NCBI GenBank assembly: GCA_019638805.1
Contig: JAHBTA010000002.1
Coordinates: forward strand, 1-64,000
Direction: 5' to 3'
Length of the DNA: 64,000 nt
DNA from: Microbacteriaceae bacterium
GTDB lineage: Bacteria; Actinomycetota; Actinomycetes; Actinomycetales; Microbacteriaceae
Shown here: positions 9,081-21,626 of the stretch, one piece after another
Position numbering within the stretch: position 1 is the first letter of the stretch
How the letters are laid out: every line of letters starts with the position of its first letter
Translations under genes and position numbers: made by a program
Notes under the pieces: generated by a model
What the model saw: only the letters and a program-made list of their open reading frames with translations
Told to the model about the DNA's origin: nothing
The model's database searches: none

Positions 9081-9174
9081 CTACTCGAAGAAGGAGGAGG
9101 GTGGGGGTTCTCCGGAGTTGTACCTACGAAGGTCGCGCCCGCCGGTGTCGAGACCTCCTGCATGGCCATGGAAA

Positions 9175-9783
9175 CTATCGGAAGAAGGCTGGAGGGCCGG
9201 CGGAGTCATAGTCCCAGGTCCGAAGCCCCGGGTTCCACGTCCACCATCTGTTGCGAATCGCACCGATCCACCGCGCGACAGGAGTGCACAGTGACACAAC
9301 CTGGAGAGGCGACGGTGCGCTCAACGGCGCTGTTCCGAGTTCGGGATTCCAGCGTCGGACCAGCGGATGCGACCGCAGATCAGTGGTCACGATGAGGCCG
9401 TAGTTGTCACCCGTCAGCCTTAGCCAGCGCCGGTCCCACTCCCACTCCTCTTTCCCGGGCGGTAGTCCAAGATGCGGATCCGCACGTGCTACCTGCTCCG
9501 CCGACCAGTACTCGAGCCCCCTAAGCAGCCGTGGCGCGTCCGCACCCCCGAGTACGCCGTTGTGCCATTCGAACCAGACCTCCACCTCCGCGGGAACGTG
9601 CCCACAAATTGGCAACAGCAACTCCCGACATCGTTCGGGCGAAATGCCAGGCGCCAGCATCTCCGACGGCGCTCCCGCAGCAGCCATCTCCCGCTCCAAC
9701 TCGACCAGCAACTCCGCAAGCAGTTCCGGCCCAGCGCCTTCGACCATCAACCCATCCGGGGTGTCCACTTCCGTCAGGCTCAC
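9175..9783 (-). CDS. SMI1/KNR4 (SUKH)-like protein of unknown role
   Basis: A 202-residue protein, acidic near the N-terminus and rich in Trp. The segment EVEVWFEWHNGVLGG followed about 70 residues later by WLRLTGDNYGLIVTTD resembles the SMI1/KNR4 fold, which in bacteria is often an immunity protein for a polymorphic toxin or contact-dependent toxin. No toxin gene is next to it. No signal peptide or membrane segment is seen. Its GC content looks lower than that of fmt and priA on either side, and its neighbour is a decayed toxin-antitoxin locus, both consistent with transferred DNA. The fold assignment is tentative and the immunity role is inference. Confidence 0.55.
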   Translation of the reverse strand: MSLTEVDTPDGLMVEGAGPELLAELLVELEREMAAAGAPSEMLAPGISPERCRELLLPICGHVPAEVEVWFEWHNGVLGGADAPRLLRGLEYWSAEQVARADPHLGLPPGKEEWEWDRRWLRLTGDNYGLIVTTDLRSHPLVRRWNPELGTAPLSAPSPLQVVSLCTPVARWIGAIRNRWWTWNPGLRTWDYDSAGPPAFFR

Positions 9784-9790
9784 GAAGCAC

Positions 9791-9983
9791 CACGGTATAT
9801 CGCCGAGGTTTCGCCTCGTAGACTCAATGTGCAGGGAGCGCGCCCCAAACTCCTCGAACTAGCGGCTCCGGCCAGTCGAAGCGCGCACAGTAGATGTGAC
9901 TACGGATCAATGACCAATGGCGCATCTGCTTTCGATGGGGCGATGCGGGCGCCGACGACGTCCAGATCGTGGACTATCACTGA
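9791..9983 (+). pseudogene. higB: remnant of a HigB/RelE-type toxin gene
   Basis: Bases 9906-9983 encode INDQWRICFRWGDAGADDV followed by QIVDYH and a stop, which is the C-terminal signature of HigB mRNA-interferase toxins. The stop lies directly before the higA ribosome binding site, the normal higBA layout. Upstream the same frame is broken by TAG at 9891 and TGA at 9897. A piece resembling the middle of HigB (RRLNVQGARPKLLELAAPAS) lies in another frame at about 9815-9875. Full HigB needs about 90 codons, but only about 65 codons' worth of recognisable sequence remains, with a frameshift, nonsense codons and an apparent internal deletion. The left boundary is approximate. Confidence 0.6.
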
Positions 9984-9993
9984 GGAGATGATG

Positions 9994-10293
9994 ATGACCG
10001 CGAAGCTCTACCCGCCGATTCACCCGGGAGAGGTGCTCATGGAGGACTTCATCGCGGAGTTCGGCATCACCCAGCACAAGCTGGCCGTCTCGATCGGCGT
10101 GCCTCCTCGACGGATCAACGAGATCGTGCACGGCAAGCGTTCGATCACAGCGGACACCGCTTTGCGCCTCGGAAAGTACTTCGGAGTGCCGGCCCAGTTC
10201 TGGCTGAACCTGCAGACCCGTTACGACCTGGACCTTGCCGAGGATCGCGCCGCCGCTCAGATCGCGTCGATCACCCCATTGCAAGTCGCTTGA
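9994..10293 (+). CDS. higA: HigA family antitoxin (XRE-type helix-turn-helix)
   Basis: A 99-residue DNA-binding antitoxin. It begins with LYPPIHPGEVLMEDF, the hallmark of HigA, followed by a helix-turn-helix at about residues 25-60 (ITQHKLAVSIGVPPRRINEI, then HGKRSITADTALRLGKYF) and the FWLNLQTRYDLD tail. Three in-frame ATGs occur in a row at 9988, 9991 and 9994; the last is six bases after GAGGAG and was chosen. Its usual partner HigB just upstream is broken, so this is an orphan antitoxin that may still repress its own promoter or act on other loci. Confidence 0.85.
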   Translation: MTAKLYPPIHPGEVLMEDFIAEFGITQHKLAVSIGVPPRRINEIVHGKRSITADTALRLGKYFGVPAQFWLNLQTRYDLDLAEDRAAAQIASITPLQVA

Positions 10294-10307
10294 ACGCAGG
10301 GCGGCGC

Positions 10308-12281
10308 CTACTCCTCGAACGGCTCCGGGTCGTCGAAATGCGCCCGCAGCGGGAGGGGCTGACGGCCCCGGCGGGGGGCTCCGGGCGCGGGCTTGCGGCG
10401 GGCCGTCGCCTGGCGGATGATCTCGGCGCGCACCGCCTCGGCGACCGCGGCGCCGTGCGCGTACTCGAAGCGCAGGATCGCCCGCGACTGTCCGTCGTGC
10501 TCGGTGATGCCCACCACGGCCGCGCCGGCCGGGAGAGCCCGCACCGCATCCGCGATCGCGTCGGGGGTGCCGCGCAGAGTCGCCGAACGCGCCGCGGGCG
10601 GGAACCCGAGTGCCTTCCGGTCGGCGAGCTCCGCTGCCGCGTAGGCCGGCTGGGTCCACGTCGCCAGAGCCTGCGCCAAGGCTCCCCCTACGCCCGTGAG
10701 CACCACAGTGCCGTCGTCGGCGGCCAGGGCAGCGGCATCCGACCACCAGCGCAGCACGTCCTCCCCCACGCGCAGACTCTCGCGCGCCACCATGCGCTCC
10801 CCGTCGAGCAGCAGCACCGCGCGGTACCCGCCCTCGGCCACCGGCTCCGCACCCCGGGTCGCGATCACCAGGGCGGGCCGTGAGCCCACCGCGGTCTGCG
10901 GGTGCTCGCCGTCCGACACCACGATGAGCTTCCCGGGGAACGCCCGCCCGAGCTCATCCGCGGTGCGCCGGGTGCCCGCCCCGGCCGTGCGCAGCGCCGT
11001 TCCACGGCAGTGCTCGCAGCGCCAGTGCCCCTCCAGCGCCCCACACCAGGTGCACGTGGGCGCCTCACCCCGCCTCCGCTCGCGCAGCGGGCCCCCACAC
11101 CGGCGGCATCGCGCCGGCTCCCCGCAGCTCGCGCAATACAGCCCCGGAGAGTAGCCGGGCCTGGCCACCTGCACGAGCACCGGGCCGTCCTTCAGCGCCT
11201 CGGTCGCGGTGCGCCAGGCCAGCGACGGGATGCGCGCCTGCGCGGCGAGCCGGTCCTCCCCCGCGGGGTTCGCCGCGCTCGCGGCCGGCACGATCCGCGG
11301 GTGTCGCGGGCGCGCGGGTCGCACCTCCGACAGGTAGCCCAGTTCGACCAGGCGCTGCGCCTCGGTGCTGCGCGTGTGTCCCGCCAGCACGAGCGCCCCG
11401 CCCTGCTGCTCCTGTCGCACGAGCGCGGCCTCGCGCGCGTGCACGTACGGGCTGAGCGGCTCGCCCAATAGCGGATCCCCGTCGTTCCAGACCGCGATCA
11501 GGCCCAGTCGCTCGGCGGGCGCATATACGGCTGAGCGCGTGCCCAAAACGATGACCGGTCCCGCACCCGCGCGCAGAAGCGACCGATACCGGTCGGGATT
11601 GGGCTGCCGCGCATCCCAGCGCGCGATCGCCTCGGGCGGGACGAGACCCGCAAGCGCCGAGGCGAGTTGCTCCTGGTCGCGGTAGTCCGGGACGACCAGG
11701 ATCGCCGTGCTGCCGCCCGCGAGCACTCGAGCGGCGGCCTGCGCGAGCGTGAGGGCCCAGCGCGCGGTCCAGCTGCCGCTCCCCGACCCGCCGACGGGTT
11801 CGCCGCCCGGGGCGACGCGCAGCGCGACCCGTCCGCCGGTGTCGAGCGCCGCATCCAGCGTGCCGGGCGCGTAGCCGGTCAGCTCGGGCGCATCGACGAT
11901 GGGCGCGGGCGGTGGGCCGGAGGCGATCCAGGCCTTCTCGACGCGCACCTGCCGGTTCGGCACGGCCAGCCGAAGGATGTCGCTGGCCGACCCGGCCGAA
12001 CGGTCCGCCACCGCGCGCGCCAGTCGCCACACCTCGGGGCGCAGCACGCGCAGGGGCGAGATCACGGCATCCAGGTCGCTCAGCGGACCCGGGTAGTCCT
12101 GTTGCTCGGTGCGCTCGATGACGAAGCCCTGCGCGAGACGCCCGGCACTGCGCAGCGGAACCGAGACCCGCACGCCCGGTTCGGCGCCCTCCGTGCCCGC
12201 GGGCACCCGGTAGTCCAGCAGCCGGTCGAGCTGCGGAAGCGGCGAGTCGACCAGCACCCGGGCGATGGATGCGGCCGGCAC
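10308..12281 (-). CDS. priA: PriA-like primosomal protein N' without helicase motifs
   Basis: A 657-residue actinobacterial PriA homologue involved in replication restart. The N-terminal DNA-binding domain starts DSPLPQLDRLLDYRVP and has the GxRVxVPLRSAGRLAQGFV block. The zinc-binding region keeps four cysteine pairs (CASC, CRRC, CTWC, CEHC). The ATP-binding site is lost: the GSGKT loop is replaced by GGSGSGSWT and the DEEH box by NDGDP. It should therefore be a structural primosome factor rather than a helicase, as is known for mycobacterial PriA. It starts with GTG at 12281, two bases after the metK stop, as the last gene of the pyrimidine superoperon. Confidence 0.88.
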   Translation of the reverse strand: MPAASIARVLVDSPLPQLDRLLDYRVPAGTEGAEPGVRVSVPLRSAGRLAQGFVIERTEQQDYPGPLSDLDAVISPLRVLRPEVWRLARAVADRSAGSASDILRLAVPNRQVRVEKAWIASGPPPAPIVDAPELTGYAPGTLDAALDTGGRVALRVAPGGEPVGGSGSGSWTARWALTLAQAAARVLAGGSTAILVVPDYRDQEQLASALAGLVPPEAIARWDARQPNPDRYRSLLRAGAGPVIVLGTRSAVYAPAERLGLIAVWNDGDPLLGEPLSPYVHAREAALVRQEQQGGALVLAGHTRSTEAQRLVELGYLSEVRPARPRHPRIVPAASAANPAGEDRLAAQARIPSLAWRTATEALKDGPVLVQVARPGYSPGLYCASCGEPARCRRCGGPLRERRRGEAPTCTWCGALEGHWRCEHCRGTALRTAGAGTRRTADELGRAFPGKLIVVSDGEHPQTAVGSRPALVIATRGAEPVAEGGYRAVLLLDGERMVARESLRVGEDVLRWWSDAAALAADDGTVVLTGVGGALAQALATWTQPAYAAAELADRKALGFPPAARSATLRGTPDAIADAVRALPAGAAVVGITEHDGQSRAILRFEYAHGAAVAEAVRAEIIRQATARRKPAPGAPRRGRQPLPLRAHFDDPEPFEE

Positions 12282-12283
12282 GA

Positions 12284-13477
12284 TCAGACCCCGGCGGCCG
12301 CGCGCAGCGCGTCGACCCGGTCGATGCGCTCCCAGGTGAACTCGGGCAGTTCCCGCCCGAAGTGGCCGTAGGTCGAGGTCGCCGCGTAGATCGGGCGCAA
12401 CAGGTCGAGGTCGCGGATGATGGCCGCCGGACGCAGGTCGAAGACCTCGCGGATGGCGGCGATGATGCGCTCCTCGGGCACGTGCGCCGTACCGAAGCTC
12501 TCGACATACAGACCCACGGGGGACGCCGTGCCGATGGCGTAGGCCACCTGCACCTCGAGCCGGTCGGCGAGACCCGCCGCCACCGCGTTCTTGGCCACCC
12601 AGCGCATGGCGTAGGCGGCGGAGCGATCGACCTTGGACGGGTCCTTGCCGCTGAAGGCCCCGCCGCCGTGCCGCGCTGCGCCGCCGTAGGTGTCGACGAT
12701 GATCTTGCGGCCGGTCAGCCCCGCGTCGCCCTGCGGCCCGCCGATCTCGAACCGGCCGGTCGGGTTGATGAGCCTGCGGTCGCCCGCGGGCAGGTCGACC
12801 GTCGCCAGCACGGGCGCGATCACGAGCTCTTCGATCGCAGCCCGTAGATCTGGCGTCGCGATGCTCGGCGCGTGCTGCGTCGAGAGCACGACCGTCTCGA
12901 TGCTGCGCGGGGTCGAGCCCTCGTAGCCGATCGTCACCTGGGTCTTGCCGTCGGGCCGCAACCAGTCGACGAGCCCCTGGTGTCGCACCGCGGCCAGGCG
13001 CTCGGACAGCCGGTGGGCCAGCCAGATCGGCAGCGGCATGAGCTCGGGCGTCTCGCGCGTCGCGTAGCCGAACATGATGCCCTGATCGCCCGCGCCCTGG
13101 CGGTCCAGCTCGTCGGAGGACTCGCCCTCGCGCGCCTCGAAGGCCGCGTCGACACCCTGGGCGATGTCGGGCGACTGCCCGCCGATCGAGACGCTCACGC
13201 CGCAGGACCGCCCGTCGAACCACACATCCGACGAGTCGTAGCCGATGTCGGTGATGCGCTTGCGTACGATGCCGGGGATGTCGACGTACCCAGACGTCGT
13301 GACCTCGCCCGCGACGTGCACCAGGCCCGTCGTCACGAGGGTCTCCACCGCGACACGCGCGTTGACGTCTTCGGTGAGCAGCGCATCCAGGATGGTGTCG
13401 CTGATCTGGTCGCAGATCTTGTCGGGGTGCCCCTCGGTGACGGATTCGGACGTGAACAGCCGGAGGGCGTCAGTCAT
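12284..13477 (-). CDS. metK: S-adenosylmethionine synthetase
   Basis: A 397-residue enzyme that makes S-adenosylmethionine from methionine and ATP; cytoplasmic tetramer. Seen: [20 protein letters not shown] at the N-terminus, the hexapeptide-like [12 protein letters not shown], the phosphate-binding block [19 protein letters not shown] and the C-terminal [11 protein letters not shown]. Length is normal. TTG and GTG codons lie just upstream, but the ATG at 13477 gives the family N-terminus [11 protein letters not shown]. It overlaps the end of coaBC by eight bases and is followed after two bases by priA. Confidence 0.96.
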   Translation of the reverse strand: MTDALRLFTSESVTEGHPDKICDQISDTILDALLTEDVNARVAVETLVTTGLVHVAGEVTTSGYVDIPGIVRKRITDIGYDSSDVWFDGRSCGVSVSIGGQSPDIAQGVDAAFEAREGESSDELDRQGAGDQGIMFGYATRETPELMPLPIWLAHRLSERLAAVRHQGLVDWLRPDGKTQVTIGYEGSTPRSIETVVLSTQHAPSIATPDLRAAIEELVIAPVLATVDLPAGDRRLINPTGRFEIGGPQGDAGLTGRKIIVDTYGGAARHGGGAFSGKDPSKVDRSAAYAMRWVAKNAVAAGLADRLEVQVAYAIGTASPVGLYVESFGTAHVPEERIIAAIREVFDLRPAAIIRDLDLLRPIYAATSTYGHFGRELPEFTWERIDRVDALRAAAGV

Positions 13478-14675
13478 GGTCACCAATCACGAGGTCGAGG
13501 ATACGGTCGGCCACGGACGTCTTGGTGCCGTCCGCATCGCCCACGATATCGCCGCCCGCGTTCAGCACGGTGACCGCGTTACGGTCCGTGGCGAAACCCT
13601 CGCTCCAGCCCACCCTGTTGAGGACGAGATAGTCCACGCCCTTGCGCGCCGCCTTCGCCCTGCCCAGCTCGAGCAGGGCGTCGCGATCCCGCTCGGTCTC
13701 GGCGGCGAACCCCACGAAGAGCTGACCCTCGCGCCGCGCCGCCGTCAGCTCCTTCAGAATGTCCGGGTTGCGCACCAGGCGCAGCTCGAGCTCGTCGCCC
13801 TGGGTCTCCTTCTTGATCTTCTCCTGCGCCACGCTCTCCGGGTGGTAGTCCGCGACCGCCGCCGCCATGATGACGACATCCGCCTCGCCCGCCGCGTGCT
13901 GCGCGGCCTCCTGCAGCTCGAGCGTGGTCGACACGTGCACGACCTCGACACCGGGCAGACCCTCATCCGCCAGCACGCCGTCGTCGATGTTGGCCACCAC
14001 GAGGGTCACCGCCGCACCCCGCAGCGCCGCCGCACGGGCCAGGGCGACACCCTGCTTGCCGCTCGAACGGTTGCCGATGAAGCGCACCGGATCCAGCGGC
14101 TCGCGCGTTCCCCCCGCGGTCACCAGGATGCGGCGCCCGGCCAGATCGCGCGGGCCCGCCGCCGCCAGGGCCGCCGCCACGATGTCGTCCACCTCGGCCA
14201 TCCGGCCAGGGCCCGAGTCCGACCCGGTGAGCTGCCCGCTGCCCGGCCCCACCAGCTGCGCACCCCGCTCCACGAGCGTGCGCACGTTCGCGACGGTCGC
14301 CGGATGCTGCCACATCTCGGTGTGCATGGCCGGTGCCAGCACGAGCGGCGCCGACGACGCCAGCACCGTATTGCCCAGCAGGTCGTCGGCCAGGCCGGTG
14401 GCGAGCTTGGCCAGGGTGTGCGCGGTGGCCGGCGCGATGACGATGAGGTCGGCGCGCTGCCCGAGCGCGACGTGGCGCACCTCGGCCACCCCCTCATAGA
14501 GGTCGCTGTGCACGGGATTGCGACTGATCGCCTCGAGAGTCGGACGGCCCACGAAGCGGAGGGCCGCATCCGTCGCCACCACATGCACGTCGTGCCCGGC
14601 GAGCACGAGCGCGCGCACGACGCCCACGGCCTTGTAGGCCGCGATGCCGCCGGTGATGCCGACGACGATGTTCAT
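13470..14675 (-). CDS. coaBC: bifunctional phosphopantothenoylcysteine decarboxylase / phosphopantothenate-cysteine ligase
   Basis: A 401-residue bifunctional enzyme of coenzyme A synthesis (Dfp). The N-terminal CoaC flavoprotein domain (about 1-180) has [14 protein letters not shown], the FMN/active-site region [20 protein letters not shown] and PAMHTEMW. The C-terminal CoaB domain (about 190-401) has [20 protein letters not shown] and the lysine-rich EKIKKETQ segment, which binds CTP and phosphopantothenate. Length is normal. It sits 29 bases after rpoZ, the largest internal gap of this operon, so an internal promoter is possible there but none is obvious. Confidence 0.95.
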   Translation of the reverse strand: MNIVVGITGGIAAYKAVGVVRALVLAGHDVHVVATDAALRFVGRPTLEAISRNPVHSDLYEGVAEVRHVALGQRADLIVIAPATAHTLAKLATGLADDLLGNTVLASSAPLVLAPAMHTEMWQHPATVANVRTLVERGAQLVGPGSGQLTGSDSGPGRMAEVDDIVAAALAAAGPRDLAGRRILVTAGGTREPLDPVRFIGNRSSGKQGVALARAAALRGAAVTLVVANIDDGVLADEGLPGVEVVHVSTTLELQEAAQHAAGEADVVIMAAAVADYHPESVAQEKIKKETQGDELELRLVRNPDILKELTAARREGQLFVGFAAETERDRDALLELGRAKAARKGVDYLVLNRVGWSEGFATDRNAVTVLNAGGDIVGDADGTKTSVADRILDLVIGDHD

Positions 14676-14704
14676 GATCTCGTCAGGCCCGCGCCGCCAC
14701 GCGG

Positions 14705-14971
14705 TCAGGCCGGGGTCTCGTCCGAGTGCTTCAGGACGAGCTTGTCCTCGTTGATCTCGTGCAGAGCGACCGAGAGCGGCTTGTCGTCGATGGTGGAGTC
14801 GACGAGCGGCCCGACGTTGTCGAAGAGCGAGCCCTCGTGCAGGTCGGCGTAGTAATCGTTGATCTGGCGAGCCCGCTTGGAGGCGAAGATGACCAGCTGG
14901 TACTTCGAGTCCACCTTGGACAGCAGTTCGTCGATCGGCGGGTCGATGATGCCGGAGTTCTTGTCAGCCAC
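14705..14971 (-). CDS. rpoZ: RNA polymerase omega subunit
   Basis: An 88-residue subunit that helps assemble RNA polymerase by clamping the beta-prime subunit. Seen: the [20 protein letters not shown] core, then [11 protein letters not shown], matching the omega signature for the region that contacts beta-prime, and the acidic C-terminal half typical of actinobacteria. It starts with GTG at 14971, overlapping the end of the gmk gene by eight bases. The gene order gmk-rpoZ-coaBC-metK is conserved across Actinobacteria. Confidence 0.96.
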   Translation of the reverse strand: MADKNSGIIDPPIDELLSKVDSKYQLVIFASKRARQINDYYADLHEGSLFDNVGPLVDSTIDDKPLSVALHEINEDKLVLKHSDETPA

Positions 14972-15878
14972 GTTCGGTCCTTTCGAGGGGCGCAGCTAGC
15001 AATTCTACGACCTCCGCCGCGGCCGCGGCGACGTCGGTGTTCACGACGCGCACGTCGAACTCGTCCTGCGCCCTGAGTTCGACCCGCGCGGTCGCCAGCC
15101 GGCGGGCCTGCTCCACCGAATCCTCGGTGCCGCGTCCGACCAGCCGACGCACCAGTTCCTCCCAGCTGGGCGGCAGCAGGAACACCAGGAGAGCCTCGGG
15201 CATCGCCGCCCGCACGGCGCGCGCACCCTGCAGATCGATCTCGAGCAGAACGCTGCGTCCGGAGGCCAGGGCCGCGTCGATGGGGGGCCGCGGCGTGCCG
15301 TACCGGTAGGCGTTGTGCACGATCGCGTGCTCGAGGAACTCGCCGCGTTCGACCATGTCCTCGAACTGCGCATCGGTCACGAAGTAGTAGTGCTCGCCGT
15401 CCACCTCGCCCACCCGCGGGGGGCGCGTGGTGGCGGAGATGCTGAGCAGAACCTCCGGGTAGTGCTCGCGGATGTAGCGCGACACCGTGCCCTTGCCGAC
15501 CGCGGTGGGCCCGGCCAGCACCACGAGCCGGCTCTGCGTGCGCCCCTGTCCCCCGCGGCGCGCGAGGTAGTCCCGCAGGCTCGCGCGCTGGCGCACGCCC
15601 AGCCCGCCGACGCGCTTGGATGCCGCGATCCCGAGCTCGCGCATCGTGCGATCCGCGCGCGCGGGCCCCAATCCCGGAAGGCTGAGCAGGAACTCCCGCA
15701 CCCGAAGCGTCGCCTCTGGCGCATTCGCGGGGCCGGACCAGGCCGACTCCGCCACGTCGAGCGCGGTGCGCTCCCCCGCCGCGATCGCGGCCTTGACGGC
15801 GGCGCGGGCACGGCGCGCGGCGACCGCCGCCTGCGCGGCCGCGACGCGGTCGACCTCGGGCGGGCGGGATGCGCTCAC
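14964..15878 (-). CDS. gmk: guanylate kinase fused to an N-terminal actinobacterial IHF (mIHF) domain
   Basis: A 304-residue protein, about 100 residues longer than ordinary guanylate kinase. Residues about 5-108 match the actinobacterial integration host factor: [36 protein letters not shown] (helix-two-turn-helix) and [19 protein letters not shown]. Residues about 117-304 are guanylate kinase with the P-loop GPTAVGKGT (123-131), [19 protein letters not shown] and [11 protein letters not shown]. It phosphorylates GMP to GDP; the extra domain should bind DNA without sequence preference. In mycobacteria mihF and gmk are adjacent separate genes. The GTG start at 15878 has GGAGGTG upstream and overlaps the pyrF stop; the frame runs through both domains without a break. 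Confidence 0.9.
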   Translation of the reverse strand: MSASRPPEVDRVAAAQAAVAARRARAAVKAAIAAGERTALDVAESAWSGPANAPEATLRVREFLLSLPGLGPARADRTMRELGIAASKRVGGLGVRQRASLRDYLARRGGQGRTQSRLVVLAGPTAVGKGTVSRYIREHYPEVLLSISATTRPPRVGEVDGEHYYFVTDAQFEDMVERGEFLEHAIVHNAYRYGTPRPPIDAALASGRSVLLEIDLQGARAVRAAMPEALLVFLLPPSWEELVRRLVGRGTEDSVEQARRLATARVELRAQDEFDVRVVNTDVAAAAAEVVELLAAPLERTERG

Positions 15879-16679
15879 GCGCCCACCTCCTCCCGTGCAC
15901 GGTCCAGGGCGTCCCCCAGTCCATCGGGTCCGGCTCCGAGAACGCTCCGAGACACGTGCGCGAAGGTCGTGGGCGCTGCCACGCCGAAGCGTTCGTCGAG
16001 CTCGCCGAGTGCCGTGCCCTGCGCCCCGAACCCGGGCGCGAGCACGGGGACCCCGGCCAGGTCGGCCGGGTCGATGCCGTAGTCGGCCACGCGCACGGTC
16101 GCGCCGATGACGAACCCGAGAGCGCCCGAGGAGCGCGCCAGGGCATCGGCCACCACCCCCGCGGCCACGGTCCTCCCGTCGGCCCGCGTGGCGGTCTGCG
16201 TGGCGACAGCCTCCGGGTTGGAGGTGGCCGCGAGCACGAGCACGCCCTTGCCGGCCGCCTCGGCGCGCGCGATGGCGCCGTCGAGCGACCCGAGCCCCTG
16301 GTAGGCCACCGCGGTCATGGCGTCCGCCTCGAGGGGGGAACCGGGCGTGAGCCACGCCTCCGCGTAGGCGTCTAGCGTCGTGCCGATGTCTCCGCGCTTG
16401 ACGTCGGCGATGACGAGCAAGCCCGCGGCGCGGGCCGCGGCCAGCACATCCTCGAGAGCGCGGTAGCCGGACGCCCCGTGGCGCTCGAAGAAGGCCACCT
16501 GGGGTTTGAGCGCGCTCGTGCGGCCGGCCGCCGCATCCACGACGCGCAGTCCGAAGGATCGCGCGCCGTCCGCGGTGTCGGGAAGCCCCCACTCCGCGAG
16601 CAGCGAGCCGTGCGGATCGACGCCCGCGCACAGCCGCCCGTGCGCGGCGATGGCCGCGACGGCGCGCTGCGCGAACGTC

Positions 16680-16687
<8 letters not shown>
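15875..16687 (-). CDS. pyrF: orotidine 5'-phosphate decarboxylase
   Basis: A 270-residue enzyme for the last step of UMP synthesis. It belongs to the longer actinobacterial form (type 2): [19 protein letters not shown] at the N-terminus, [11 protein letters not shown] for substrate contact, and the catalytic [10 protein letters not shown] with its Asp-Lys-Asp array. The C-terminal [12 protein letters not shown] binds phosphate. Length is normal for that form. ATG at 16687 overlaps carB by eight bases, and its own stop overlaps gmk. Confidence 0.95.
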
Positions 16688-19977
<3,290 letters not shown>

Positions 19978-19985
<8 letters not shown>

Positions 19986-21105
19986 GGTCCCTCACCATCT
20001 GCGCGAAGCGGTCGAAGAGGTAGTTGGCGTCGTGCGGACCCGCGGCCGCCTCGGGGTGGTACTGCACCGAGAACGCCGGGATGTCGAGCGCGTTGAGCCC
20101 CTCGACCACGTCGTCGTTGAGGCCGATGTGGCTGACCTCGATGCGCCCGTAGCCGTTCGGGCTCTCGAACTCGCCGTGCAGGGGCGCCTTGACCGCGAAG
20201 CCGTGGTTGTGGGCGGTGACCTCGACCCGGCCGGTGCGCTTGTCGAGCACGGGCTGGTTGATGCCGCGGTGCCCGAACGGCAGCTTGTAGGTGTCGAGAC
20301 CGAGCGCCCGGCCGAGCAGTTGATTGCCGAAGCAGATGCCGAAGAACGGCAGCCCGGCGTCGAGCACGCCGCGCAGCAGCGTCACGTGATCGCCGGACGC
20401 CTCCGGGTCGCCCGGGCCGTTCGAGTAGAAGACCGCGACCGGGTCGAGCGCCAGGAGCTGCTCGAGAGTGACGTTCTGCGGCAGGACGTGCACCTCGAAG
20501 CCGCGCGCCGCCAGGTTGTCGATCGTGGACTGCTTGACCCCGAGGTCGAGCACCGCGAGGACGCCGAGCGGCTCGCCCTGCGCGGGCGTGACGACCGGCT
20601 CGGGGACCGAGACCTCGGCCGAGAGGTTCCGCCCGGCCATGGCGGGCCCGCCGCGCACGATCGCGAGCTGGTCCTCGGGGGCCAGGGCGGCATCCGCACC
20701 CGAGAAGATGCCCGAGCGCATGGCGCCGCGATCGCGCAGCCGTCGTGTCACGGCCCGCGTGTCGATCCCCGAGATGCCCACGATGCCCGTCGCCTCGAGC
20801 TCGTCGTCGAGGGAGCGCCGCGCACGGAAGCTGCTCACCACCCGGCTCGGATCGCGCACCGCGTAGCCGGCCACCCAGATGCGGCGCGACTCCGGGTCCT
20901 CGTCGTTCATGCCGGTGTTGCCGATATGCGGCGCGGTCATGACCACGATCTGCCCGGCGTAGCTCGGGTCGGTCAGGGTCTCCTGGTAGCCCGTCATGCC
21001 GGTCGCGAAGACCGCCTCGCCGAGCGCGCGGCCGCGCGCACCGTAGGCCCGGCCGGTGAAGCGCGTGCCGTCCTCCAGGACGAGCACGGCGGGTTCGCGG
21101 GTCAC
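19978..21105 (-). CDS. carA: carbamoyl-phosphate synthase small (glutaminase) subunit
   Basis: A 375-residue amidotransferase that supplies ammonia to CarB. The N-terminal half has [20 protein letters not shown]. The C-terminal class I glutamine amidotransferase domain has [16 protein letters not shown] with the catalytic cysteine and a later [14 protein letters not shown] with the catalytic His and Glu. It starts with GTG at 21105; GGAG lies eight bases upstream and the start overlaps the stop of the upstream membrane protein by four bases. Length is normal. Confidence 0.97.
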
Positions 21106-21626
21106 GGGGTGCTCCTCGGGGTCGACGGGGCCTTCGCGGGCTTCTGCGGCGCGGGCGCCAGCGGGGTCAGGGCGGTGACCAGAGCGTCCGGGTCGGCGGA
21201 ACGCAGGTAGGAGTCCACCTCGGCCCCGCCCAGCCGCCAGCGGACGAACACCAGCCCGTCCGTTCCGACCACCCGGTCGATGGTCCAGGTTGCGCGCCCG
21301 ACGCCCGTGATCGCCGCCCGCGGGATGAACGCCGGGCGCACGCCCGCGAGGTCGAGGACGACACCGGATGCCGTGACCGTCACGACCGCGCGCGCCCGGA
21401 ACCGGAGACCCGCGACCGCGATCCGGTCCAGGGGCGAATCGGCGCGGGTCGTCGCGACGTAGAGCAGGTCCTGGGAGAGCGCGACCTCGCCCGGCTCGGT
21501 GGGGGGCGCCTCCGGGGCGCCCAGCTCCGCCTGCGAACGCGATCGAGCACGCCAGCCGCGGGCCAGCAGGGCGAACACGATCGCCACCACGGCGACGATG
21601 ATGAGGGCGGGCAGGAGCCTATCCAC
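21102..21626 (-). CDS. PH-like membrane protein of the actinobacterial pyr operon
   Basis: A 174-residue protein with one N-terminal membrane segment ([19 protein letters not shown]), a short linker, then a beta-rich soluble domain ([20 protein letters not shown], with a later WTIDRVV and VFVRWRLGG) and a proline- and alanine-rich tail. A gene of this type sits between pyrC and carA in mycobacteria too (Rv1382 in M. tuberculosis), so the position is conserved, but no function is established. It overlaps pyrC by eight bases. The placement suggests a link with pyrimidine synthesis or simply co-regulation. Confidence 0.75.
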   Translation of the reverse strand: MDRLLPALIIVAVVAIVFALLARGWRARSRSQAELGAPEAPPTEPGEVALSQDLLYVATTRADSPLDRIAVAGLRFRARAVVTVTASGVVLDLAGVRPAFIPRAAITGVGRATWTIDRVVGTDGLVFVRWRLGGAEVDSYLRSADPDALVTALTPLAPAPQKPAKAPSTPRSTP

